The position numbers and the translations under genes are program-made. A DNA stretch of 5,644 nt from contig JAAZNT010000407.1 in the NCBI GenBank assembly GCA_012798145.1, forward strand, positions 1-5,644. The letters run 5' to 3'. Source of the DNA: Thermoanaerobaculaceae bacterium. Its GTDB lineage: Bacteria; Acidobacteriota; UBA4820. The notes beneath the pieces are model-generated. The model was not told where the DNA came from and ran no database searches. It worked only from the letters and a program-made list of their open reading frames with translations. Shown here in pieces: positions 1-5,644 of the stretch (within the stretch, counting starts at the first letter, position 1; the number at the start of each line of letters is the position of its first letter).

Positions 1-456
1 GTAACAGTAAAAGTTCCGCCTTTGAGAGAAAGAAAGGAGGATATTCCTCTTTTATCACGCCACTTCCTTACAACATACTGCCAGAAGCTTGGGAAGCATT
101 ATGCAGGAATAGAAAAAAGCGCTCTTGATGTTCTAACAGAATACAATTGGCCGGGAAATATCAGACAGTTAAAAAATGAGATGGAAAGAATTGCTATACT
201 TCTTCAGGAGGGGGAGACGGTTACATCTGACAGAATTTCAGAGGTCATTCACCAAGCGGTTTTGATGAAATCTCCTTCCGATTCTAAAAGTTTGAAAGAT
301 GTTCTTGAAACAGTTCAACAGAGGATGGTAATTGACGCGCTGTCAAAATATAAATGGAACAAGACAAAAGCCGCTGAGGAACTTGGGATTACAAGAAGAG
401 GTCTTTTAAAAATGATTGAGCGGATGGGGCTTGACAGAAGGAAAAAGAAGAGATAA
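1..456 (+). CDS. Sigma-54-dependent transcriptional regulator, NtrC family (C-terminal part, 5' truncated by window edge)
   Basis: This is the tail of a bacterial enhancer-binding protein, which uses ATP to remodel sigma-54 RNA polymerase at its promoters. The reading frame is open from base 1, so the gene begins outside the window; the TTG at 22 is internal, not a start. In the 151 visible residues, PPLRERKEDIP (about 6-16) is the conserved segment late in the AAA+ domain. WPGNIRQLKN (about 50-59) is the sensor II region, usually WPGNVRELxN. A linker leads to a Fis-type helix-turn-helix (about 104-144) containing TKAAEELGITRRGLLKMIE. The last residues are very basic. The Walker A, Walker B and GAFTGA motifs and any receiver, PAS or GAF domain lie outside the window, so the signal it senses and whether it is a two-component response regulator cannot be told. 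pgsA starts 5 bases after its stop. Family assignment is firm; the target genes are unknown. Confidence 0.95.
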   Translation, partial: VTVKVPPLRERKEDIPLLSRHFLTTYCQKLGKHYAGIEKSALDVLTEYNWPGNIRQLKNEMERIAILLQEGETVTSDRISEVIHQAVLMKSPSDSKSLKDVLETVQQRMVIDALSKYKWNKTKAAEELGITRRGLLKMIERMGLDRRKKKR

Positions 457-461
457 TCGCC

Positions 462-1058
462 GTGAATAAAAAAGTGCTTAATATACCTAACATTTTAACA
501 CTTTTCAGGATTTTTCTTGTTCCTTTTATTGTGGTTGTTCTTCTGACAAAATTTCAATTTGAAAAATGGTTTTATTTAAACAGGGAAACAATCGCAGTTC
601 TTTTGATCATTTTGGCTTCTATAACCGATATACTTGATGGTTATTTGGCAAGGAAGAGAAAAGAAATTACAACTTTGGGACAACTTCTTGATCCAATAGC
701 AGACAAACTCCTTGTTTCGTCTGTCCTTATTTCTCTTGTTGATATGCAACTTGCTCCCGCCTATCTTGTTGTGATAATAATTGCAAGAGAATTTGCAGTT
801 ACTGGAATAAGGATGGTCGCAGCGATTAATCAAGTTGCCATCCCAGCCGGAAAACTTGGCAAGATCAAGATGGTGACAGAAGTTATAGCGATGTGCCTTA
901 TAATATGGGGTAACCAAAAAGAATGGGAAATTGTGCTTGACACAGGCAAGATTATTCTTTATTTGGTGGCTGTGGTGGCTTTGGTTTCTCTTGTTGAATA
1001 CATCTGGATCTTCTTAAAGAAAGTTGATTTATTTAAAGAGAACCCCCCAAAACAATGA
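462..1058 (+). CDS. pgsA: CDP-diacylglycerol--glycerol-3-phosphate 3-phosphatidyltransferase (PgsA)
   Basis: The product is an inner-membrane enzyme that joins CDP-diacylglycerol and glycerol-3-phosphate to make phosphatidylglycerophosphate, the committed step to phosphatidylglycerol and cardiolipin. The 198-residue length is normal for the family. The CDP-alcohol phosphotransferase signature D-x2-DG-x2-AR-x8-G-x3-D-x3-D is complete: D56, D59, G60, A63, R64, G73, D77 and D81. The N-terminal NIPNILTLFRI and the later REFAVTGIR (109-117) are typical of PgsA rather than of phosphatidylserine or cardiolipin synthases of the same fold. Hydrophobic stretches at about 10-29, 43-60, 83-110, 135-150 and 163-186 fit a multi-pass protein. 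The GTG start at 462 was chosen because it places the conserved NIPN motif at residue 7. The ribosome binding site is only a weak purine run (GAAGAG near 447-452), so coupling to the upstream gene is likely. Confidence 0.95.
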   Translation: MNKKVLNIPNILTLFRIFLVPFIVVVLLTKFQFEKWFYLNRETIAVLLIILASITDILDGYLARKRKEITTLGQLLDPIADKLLVSSVLISLVDMQLAPAYLVVIIIAREFAVTGIRMVAAINQVAIPAGKLGKIKMVTEVIAMCLIIWGNQKEWEIVLDTGKIILYLVAVVALVSLVEYIWIFLKKVDLFKENPPKQ

Positions 1059-1073
1059 GAATAAAAAATTAGT

Positions 1074-3605
1074 ATGAGAGAGAAAATATTCAGATTCAGC
1101 GCAAAGGTTTTCGGAGAAAACTACAAAACAGTTTTTTGGGTCGTTGGCGTTTTATTTTTGCTTATGGGAATTTACCTTGCGGTAAATCCTCCTAAAGTTG
1201 AATCTGATATTTTGAGTCTTCTTCCTCAAAGAGATCCCGTTGTTCAGGAATTCAAATCAGCGCTTGAAGATTTCAAAAGCATTGACCATCTTTTCATCCT
1301 TGTTGAAATGGGTAAAGAAGAAGAAAGCATTGAAGATTATTTTGATTATGTTGACGAGTATGTAGAAAAATTAAAGCAAAGCGGTATGGTTTCAAGCGTT
1401 GAATATAGAATCCAGGACTTTGAGCCAGCAATAAAAGATTTGGCGCCATACGCTTTTTTATATCTTGATGTTGAAGAGCTTGACAAAATCTCTAAAGCGT
1501 TTTCAAAAGAAGAAATAGAAAAAAGTATTGCAAAGGACAAAGCCTCTTTATCAAGCCCATCCTCTTTTTTGGAAAAACAACTGATCAGGTATGATCCGCT
1601 CTCTCTCCTTCCTCTTCTGAAGGGACATTTTTTAGGAAAGACCAGAAGATTGAATCTTGATCTGACGACAGGTTATTATCTTTCCAAAAAATCTGAAAAG
1701 CCGAGTCTTCTTATAATGGCAAGGCCTGTAGAGCCTGCGCAAAACATAGTATTCGGCAAGAAACTTTTGAAAAAACTTAAAGAAATAGAAAATGAACTTG
1801 CAGAAGAATATCCCGAAACTCATGATTTAAAATTCTCCTACGGTGGAGGATATGCAATAAACCAATCCGATTCTTCTCTTGTTGTGAAAGACGCTATTTA
1901 CAACACAACATCATCATTAGTTCTTGTCCTTCTAATAACATTTCTTGCTTTTAGGGCAAAGAGTGCCCTTGTTTATGGTTGGCTTCCGTTGCTATCTGCT
2001 CTTTTTGTTACTCTTTTTGTTATGAAAGTTTTTGGCGGGACGATAAATTCTGCCACTGCTTCAATTGGGGCTCTTTTGATAGGATTGGGGATAGATTTCA
2101 GCACTGTTCTTTATGGAAGATTTATCAACGAAAGGAAAAGTGGCGAATCTCTTGAAAATTCAATAGAAACAACTATGGTCCACACTTTTAAAGGTGTTTT
2201 TGTTGGGGCTATAACCACGATGGCAACATTTTCCGCTATGCTGGCAAACCCCTTTAGTGGTATGAGACAAATAGGAATACTTGTCAGTGCGGGAATATTC
2301 TTGGTTCTTCTTTTGAATTATGTTTTATTTCCGCCGATGCTCACTTTCCATTATCATTACAAAAAAAGAAAAGGCAAAGAGCAAAAACTTAGAGTTCACA
2401 CTTACCTTATTGAAAAGATTGCAGACTTTTCCTCAAGTTATCCTGTTTTGACATTGATAATTATTTCCATAGCAACTCTTTTTGCTATGTATTACGCAAA
2501 AAATATTTCGCTTGATGATAGCGTTCAAGCGTTAAGAAGCCCTAATAATGAGGGATTGCTTGTAACAAGAGAAATTAACAGCAGATTTGGTGCCTCTTTC
2601 ACATATATGATGGTTACGATAGAAGGTTCGTCGCCATTTGAGATTTCGGCAAAAGCAAAGAAAGTTGCCGACGCGCTCGAACCTCTGAGAGGCGACGGAA
2701 GAATATTATTTACAGATTCACTTTCAACCTATCTTCCAACAGAAGAAAAACAGAAAGAAATAATTGCTCAAATTGAAAAACTGAAAGATGAAGGTTTTAA
2801 TTACGAAAGGATTGAAAAAGATTTCTTAGAAGCGTGCAACAAAAACAATTTTGACCCAACTTACTTTAAAGATTTTCTTGACGCCTTAAAGAAGATGTTG
2901 AACCCAGAAATATTGACTTACGAAAGATTGTCCCAAAGCCCACTTGGAGGATATCTTGAAAAGTTTATGGTAAAAAAGGGTGAAGAGAAGTTCCGAGGCG
3001 TCGTTTATGTTTATATCTCTGAAGCTTACAAAAGGAGCGAACCAAACGGGCTTATTGCTGCTGTAAAATCTGTTTGCCCTGAAGCGATTGTAACCGGCAT
3101 TAATCGTTTGAGTAGAACTTTGAGAAGCGAGATGAAAGAATCAGCTTTAAAAGCTTTTATTATAGGCACGCTCTTGGTTCTTTTTATAGTATATTTGGAT
3201 TTTAAATCTTTCCTTTTCTCCTTGCTTTCCCTGTCCCCTCTGTTTTTGTCAATTGTATTTCTCCTTGGCTCTATGTCAATCCTCAAAGAGCCACTTAATA
3301 TGATGAATATCTTCGTTACTACAATGATTATAGGGATTGGCTCAGATTATGGAATTCATATAGTTCACAGATTTCTACAGCCCGGAGGTAAAAACATAGA
3401 AAGGGTAATTAATGAAACTTTAAAGCCAGTAATAATAGCCGCCCTGACAACTATGGCTGGTTTTGGCTCACTCTATTTTTCTTCTTTTCCGGGTTTGAGA
3501 TCAATCGGGCTTGTCGCTTTCTTGGGAACACTGTTTTCATTGTTGATGTGCCTGACATTTCTTGTCGCAGTTCTTGAAATTGTTATCAGGAGAAAAAAAT
3601 CGTGA
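1074..3605 (+). CDS. MMPL/RND-superfamily exporter, HpnN-like (probable lipid or hydrophobic-molecule transporter)
   Basis: This 843-residue membrane protein has the duplicated RND layout. TM1 (about 18-37) is followed by a large extracytoplasmic domain (about 38-277) and a TM cluster (about 278-425). After a basic cytoplasmic linker (KKRKGKEQK, 430-438) come TM7 (about 456-475), a second extracytoplasmic domain (about 476-690) and a second TM cluster (about 692-838). Each half keeps the core TM4-type motif with a charged residue: GLGIDF (D341) and GIGSDY (D758). In MMPL and RND proteins these aspartates belong to the proton relay. SDILSLLPQRDP just after TM1 resembles proteins related to the hopanoid exporter HpnN and to COG1033 exporters. 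Size and topology exclude SecD or SecF. The substrate is unknown; its place between pgsA and the tat genes makes an envelope lipid a reasonable guess only. The ATG at 1074 has no good Shine-Dalgarno and an in-frame TAA lies 12 bases upstream, so a longer N-terminus is excluded. No outer-membrane or adaptor partner is encoded here. Confidence 0.88.
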   Translation: MREKIFRFSAKVFGENYKTVFWVVGVLFLLMGIYLAVNPPKVESDILSLLPQRDPVVQEFKSALEDFKSIDHLFILVEMGKEEESIEDYFDYVDEYVEKLKQSGMVSSVEYRIQDFEPAIKDLAPYAFLYLDVEELDKISKAFSKEEIEKSIAKDKASLSSPSSFLEKQLIRYDPLSLLPLLKGHFLGKTRRLNLDLTTGYYLSKKSEKPSLLIMARPVEPAQNIVFGKKLLKKLKEIENELAEEYPETHDLKFSYGGGYAINQSDSSLVVKDAIYNTTSSLVLVLLITFLAFRAKSALVYGWLPLLSALFVTLFVMKVFGGTINSATASIGALLIGLGIDFSTVLYGRFINERKSGESLENSIETTMVHTFKGVFVGAITTMATFSAMLANPFSGMRQIGILVSAGIFLVLLLNYVLFPPMLTFHYHYKKRKGKEQKLRVHTYLIEKIADFSSSYPVLTLIIISIATLFAMYYAKNISLDDSVQALRSPNNEGLLVTREINSRFGASFTYMMVTIEGSSPFEISAKAKKVADALEPLRGDGRILFTDSLSTYLPTEEKQKEIIAQIEKLKDEGFNYERIEKDFLEACNKNNFDPTYFKDFLDALKKMLNPEILTYERLSQSPLGGYLEKFMVKKGEEKFRGVVYVYISEAYKRSEPNGLIAAVKSVCPEAIVTGINRLSRTLRSEMKESALKAFIIGTLLVLFIVYLDFKSFLFSLLSLSPLFLSIVFLLGSMSILKEPLNMMNIFVTTMIIGIGSDYGIHIVHRFLQPGGKNIERVINETLKPVIIAALTTMAGFGSLYFSSFPGLRSIGLVAFLGTLFSLLMCLTFLVAVLEIVIRRKKS
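3588..3593 (+). promoter_or_regulatory. Ribosome binding site for tatA
   Basis: AGGAGA lies inside the last codons of the exporter gene, 13 bases before the ATG at 3607. The motif is strong but the spacing is long. It supports the ATG at 3607 as the TatA start rather than the in-frame TTG at 3562, which would add a 15-residue hydrophilic extension before the membrane segment. Confidence 0.55.
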
Positions 3606-3606
3606 A

Positions 3607-3837
3607 ATGGGATCAATAGGATACGGTGAGATTCTCCTAATTCTTATAATTGCGCTTCTGCTTTTTGGACCAGAAAAACTGCCAGAGTTTGGAAAAGCGT
3701 TTGGCAGGGCGATAAAGGAATTTAAAAAAGCGGAAAATGAGGTAAAAAGCTTTTTTAAGGATGATAACTACTTAGAAAAGCCGGAATCATTTAACAAAGA
3801 AGAAGAAAAAATTGAAAACCAAAACAAGGATGAATAA
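3607..3837 (+). CDS. tatA: Sec-independent protein translocase subunit, TatA/TatB family
   Basis: This is a small single-pass subunit of the twin-arginine translocase, which carries folded proteins across the inner membrane. The 76 residues follow the family plan. A short N-terminus leads into a transmembrane helix (about 6-20), the FGP hinge (20-22), a basic amphipathic helix with KLPEFGKAFGRAIKEFKKA (24-42), and a highly charged, mostly acidic tail (about 51-76). Glu at position 8 before the helix and FGPEKLPE resemble TatB and the single TatA-type proteins of many non-model bacteria more than E. coli TatA, which has Gln8. TatA versus TatB is therefore not settled, and the symbol tatA follows common usage. 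The start is one base after the exporter stop (TGAAATG), which suggests translational coupling. The end overlaps tatC. Confidence 0.92.
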   Translation: MGSIGYGEILLILIIALLLFGPEKLPEFGKAFGRAIKEFKKAENEVKSFFKDDNYLEKPESFNKEEEKIENQNKDE

Positions 3838-4570
3838 AGAACTGACTTTAATTGAACATTTGGGAGAGTTGAGAAAAAGAATATTTCAATATTTTTTGGG
3901 GTTGATTTTAATTTTTTTTGGTTGCTCGTTTTTTGCCAAACAGATTGCGGAATACATTTTCCTTCCATATTACAAATATCTCCCCGACCCTTCGTTCAAA
4001 CTTGCATATACAGGAATTGCGGATGTTTTCATTTTCTATTTTAAAATGGTTGGTGTTGTCTCTATATTTTTAAGTGCCCCTTGGCTTTTTTGGCAGTTTT
4101 GGCTTTTTATTTCTCCCGCTTTAAGAAAAAAAGAAAAGAAACTTGCCATTCCCTTTATGGCAGTCACATCTTTGCTGTTAATGGGTGGTATGCTTTTTGC
4201 GTATTTTATTGTCCTTCCTTTGACTTTTAGATTTTTTTTTGAATTGAACAAAGATTACAGAAATGTTGTTACGATCTCTTCAATATGGAATTTTGAACTC
4301 GCTATGATAATAGCGGTGGGGTTTAGTTTTGAGACTCCTATTCTTATATTCATTCTTAACTATTTAAGAATTGTAACCATAAAGTTCTTGGTAAAGAATA
4401 TAAGGTGGGCGATTTTGATTGCTTTTGTTGTTTCTGCAGTAATAACCCCTTCTGGAGACCCTTTTACTCAAACAGTTGTAGCCCTTCCCATTGTGGTTTT
4501 ATACCTTATGGGAATATTATTGTCTTTGATAATTCCTTCTTCAAAGAAAGAGGAAAAAGATGAAAAATAG
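3830..4570 (+). CDS. tatC: Sec-independent protein translocase TatC
   Basis: TatC is the multi-pass receptor of the twin-arginine translocase; it recognises the RR signal peptide and recruits TatA-type subunits. From the ATG at 3830 it has 246 residues, a usual length. The N-terminal EHLGELRKRI carries the signal-peptide-binding E13 and R17. Other landmarks are SAPWLFWQFWLFISPAL (82-98) with E102 in the following cytoplasmic loop, FAYFIVLPL (123-131), GFSFETP with membrane Glu E168, and ITPSGDPFTQ with D210. Six membrane segments fall at about 18-36, 66-94, 106-134, 152-178, 191-206 and 212-235, and the tail is charged. An in-frame TTG at 3812 would add six residues, but the ATG is preferred because the conserved N-terminal helix begins right after it. 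The gene overlaps the tatA stop by 8 bases and the next gene's start by 11, so it is tightly coupled on both sides. Confidence 0.97.
   Translation: MNKELTLIEHLGELRKRIFQYFLGLILIFFGCSFFAKQIAEYIFLPYYKYLPDPSFKLAYTGIADVFIFYFKMVGVVSIFLSAPWLFWQFWLFISPALRKKEKKLAIPFMAVTSLLLMGGMLFAYFIVLPLTFRFFFELNKDYRNVVTISSIWNFELAMIIAVGFSFETPILIFILNYLRIVTIKFLVKNIRWAILIAFVVSAVITPSGDPFTQTVVALPIVVLYLMGILLSLIIPSSKKEEKDEK
4550..4553 (+). promoter_or_regulatory. Ribosome binding site for the LD-carboxypeptidase gene
   Basis: GAGG within the last codons of tatC sits 6 bases before the ATG at 4560. This is good spacing and supports an overlapping start inside tatC. Confidence 0.6.
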
Positions 4571-5405
4571 AAAAATAAGAGTGGTTTCTCCGTCAAGCCC
4601 CTGCGATTTAAAAAAAATAGTAAAGAGCAAAGAATTTGTTGAAAATATGGGATTTGATGTTGAATTATCAGAAAATATAGGCGCAAAAAAAAGATATCTT
4701 GCAGGAAGCGACGAAGAAAGATTAAAAGATCTTGTAACTGCATTAAAAGATAAAAGCGTTGATATCTTATGGATGTCAAGAGGCGGTTATGGAAGCGCAA
4801 GACTTCTTGAAAAATTGAATAATATTGACGCTGTTTCTTCAAAGATGCTTATCGGTTATTCCGACTCAACAGCGCTTTTCTGCTGGGCTATTAAGAAAAA
4901 GAATTTAAAAATTCTTTACGCTCCTTCTTTTTCAGAGTTGTGCGACAAAAGAAATTATGATGTCAATTCTCTTTTAAATTCAATTTATGAAAAGCCATTA
5001 CGGATAAAATGCAAAGGCCCTTCAAAAAAAAATAAAGAAATAAAAATTGTAGGAGGATGTTTATCAATTCTTGCATCGCTTATGGGGACTCCACATTTCC
5101 CAGAAATTGAAGGCAAATATCTTTTGTTTGAGGATATAAACGAACCTATGTATAAGTTGGACAGAATGTTTATGCAATTGAAACTTGGGGGAATTTTTCA
5201 AAAAGCGGAAGGAGTGATTCTTGGTTCTTTTAGTAATATTGAAGGAGGGAATTACAGATCTATTGTTTCTCTTTTAAGGGATTTTATGGGAAATGAAAAA
5301 CCACTAATAATCAATTCAAAGATAGGGCATTGTCCCGGCAAGATTACTCTACCTTTTAATGTCAGCGCAGAATGGGATGGAGAAAAATTGTGTTTCTTTT
5401 CTTGA
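4560..5405 (+). CDS. ldcA: LD-carboxypeptidase, peptidase family S66 (LdcA type)
   Basis: The protein is predicted to cleave the L,D-bond of murein tetrapeptides, releasing the terminal D-Ala during peptidoglycan recycling. It has 281 residues, slightly short of the usual 300 or so, and no signal peptide or membrane segment, so it should be cytosolic like E. coli LdcA. Family landmarks in order are VVSPSSP (8-14), RYLAGSDEERL (45-55), SRGGYGSARLL (73-83), GYSDSTAL (99-106), GGCLSILASLMGTP (165-178), LLFEDINEPMYKLDRM (188-203), LGSF (221-224) and GHCPGKITLPFN (256-267). The Ser-Glu-His triad is S101, E191 and H257 by alignment with the family. The usual HGP motif after the nucleophile appears as YAP (120-122). 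The related immunity protein MccF has the same fold, so a role in resistance to toxic peptide conjugates is possible, but the complete LdcA-like motifs favour recycling. The start overlaps tatC by 11 bases. It is probably the last gene of the operon. Confidence 0.92.
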   Translation: MKNRKIRVVSPSSPCDLKKIVKSKEFVENMGFDVELSENIGAKKRYLAGSDEERLKDLVTALKDKSVDILWMSRGGYGSARLLEKLNNIDAVSSKMLIGYSDSTALFCWAIKKKNLKILYAPSFSELCDKRNYDVNSLLNSIYEKPLRIKCKGPSKKNKEIKIVGGCLSILASLMGTPHFPEIEGKYLLFEDINEPMYKLDRMFMQLKLGGIFQKAEGVILGSFSNIEGGNYRSIVSLLRDFMGNEKPLIINSKIGHCPGKITLPFNVSAEWDGEKLCFFS

Positions 5406-5413
5406 CCCCACTC

Positions 5414-5442
5414 TTGAAATTTTATTTGTTTTGATGTATAAA
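5414..5442 (+). promoter_or_regulatory. Predicted sigma-70-type promoter
   Basis: A -35 box TTGAAA (5414-5419) and a -10 box TATAAA (5437-5442) are separated by exactly 17 bases, the optimal spacing. They lie in the only real gap of the window, just after the ldcA stop (5405) and upstream of the gene at 5478. Transcription would start near 5449, giving a leader of about 29 bases. No hairpin followed by a T-run was seen between 5405 and 5414, so readthrough from the upstream operon remains possible. Confidence 0.6.
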
Positions 5443-5464
5443 TTCTCTTTTATTGGCGAGGCGG

Positions 5465-5470
5465 AAGGAG
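5465..5470 (+). promoter_or_regulatory. Strong ribosome binding site
   Basis: AAGGAG followed by seven T residues leads to the ATG at 5478. It is close to the consensus and ideally spaced, and it is the strongest translation signal in the window. It fixes the start of the last gene. Confidence 0.8.
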
Positions 5471-5477
5471 TTTTTTT

Positions 5478-5644
5478 ATGAAGAAGTGGGAGTATATGAT
5501 TGTTATTGATGAAAGGAATTTCAACTCACTTGATTTTGGACCCTCGCTTGATAGGTTCAAAGGGTCGCTAAATGTTTATGGAAACGACGGGTGGGAACTT
5601 GTTTCTGTCATTCCCACAAGGTATGTGAGAAATCCAAATGCCCA
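5478..5644 (+). CDS. DUF4177-like small protein (3' truncated by window edge)
   Basis: The frame is open from the ATG at 5478 to the right edge, giving 55 residues. It begins MKKWEYMIVIDE and contains NVYGNDGWELVSVIPTR (about 32-48). The pattern of an N-terminal KWEY strand followed by a G-x-x-GWELVSV strand is typical of DUF4177 (Pfam PF13783), a small domain of unknown function often about 50-80 residues long. The family match is by eye. The visible part has no signal peptide or membrane segment, so it is likely cytosolic. Its own promoter (5414-5442) and strong ribosome binding site suggest expression independent of the tat-ldcA operon. No function can be assigned, and the C-terminus lies outside the window. 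Confidence 0.75.
   Translation, partial: MKKWEYMIVIDERNFNSLDFGPSLDRFKGSLNVYGNDGWELVSVIPTRYVRNPNA

Noticed and set aside
576..917. Minus-strand open frame of 113 codons inside pgsA
   Set aside because: It lies fully antisense to a gene with a complete catalytic signature, and its translation shows no recognisable domain. It is a shadow of the AT-rich coding strand.
965..986. Short GTGGCT-type near-repeat in pgsA
   Set aside because: It encodes a run of small hydrophobic residues (V, A) in the last membrane helix and is explained by composition, not by a functional repeat.
1059..1073. Possible regulatory gap between pgsA and the exporter
   Set aside because: It is only 15 AT-rich bases with no hairpin, promoter box or clear Shine-Dalgarno, so it is an ordinary intra-operon spacer.
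3026..3286. Minus-strand open frame of 86 codons inside the exporter gene
   Set aside because: It is antisense to conserved transmembrane coding sequence, with no ribosome binding site or recognisable family.
3562..3606. Upstream TTG start adding 15 residues to TatA
   Set aside because: The extension is hydrophilic, overlaps the exporter gene and is not typical of TatA-family proteins, which start just before the membrane helix. The ATG at 3607 fits better.
3812..3829. TTG start adding six residues to TatC
   Set aside because: The ATG at 3830 is a better codon and sits directly before the conserved EHLGELRKR helix. The longer form cannot be excluded.
4468..4842. Minus-strand open frame of 124 codons across the tatC-ldcA junction
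   Set aside because: It is antisense to two well-supported overlapping genes. Its composition (runs of F, L, R and Q) is what reverse translation of lysine-rich and membrane coding sequence gives, and there is no domain.
5402..5407. TTGACC as a -35 box
   Set aside because: It overlaps the ldcA stop codon, and its distance to the TATAAA at 5437 (29 bases) is too long. The TTGAAA at 5414 has the proper 17-base spacing.

Overview
The window is an AT-rich stretch of bacterial chromosome in which every supported gene lies on the + strand. Six genes are packed into what looks like one operon. A seventh, cut off by the right edge, follows a 72-base gap holding a good housekeeping-type promoter. The sigma-54 activator, Tat export genes, RND/MMPL-type exporter and cytosolic LD-carboxypeptidase suggest a low-GC, Gram-negative-type (diderm) bacterium. 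The lineage cannot be fixed from this sequence. Deltaproteobacteria-like, Deferribacteres/Nitrospirae-like or candidate-phylum bacteria are guesses only.

Layout: (1) 1-456, the C-terminal end of an NtrC-type sigma-54-dependent regulator, with the end of the AAA+ domain and a Fis-type helix-turn-helix; its N-terminus is outside the window. (2) 462-1058, pgsA, phosphatidylglycerophosphate synthase. (3) 1074-3605, a two-repeat MMPL/RND-superfamily exporter resembling hopanoid/lipid transporters. (4) 3607-3837, a TatA/TatB-type subunit. (5) 3830-4570, tatC. (6) 4560-5405, an S66-family LD-carboxypeptidase (LdcA type). (7) 5478 to the right edge, the start of a small DUF4177-like protein with its own promoter and a strong ribosome binding site.

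The first six genes are separated by 15 bases or fewer or overlap (gaps of 5, 15 and 1 bases, then overlaps of 8 and 11 bases). No terminator or internal promoter was recognised between them, so co-transcription and translational coupling are likely. The common theme is the cell envelope: anionic phospholipid synthesis, a probable lipid or hydrophobic-molecule exporter, export of folded proteins, and peptidoglycan recycling. The regulator may control something elsewhere. I found no RNA gene, CRISPR array, insertion sequence, prophage part or clear repeat, and no evidence of a previously undescribed system. The points worth a second look are gene-order and residue-level oddities.
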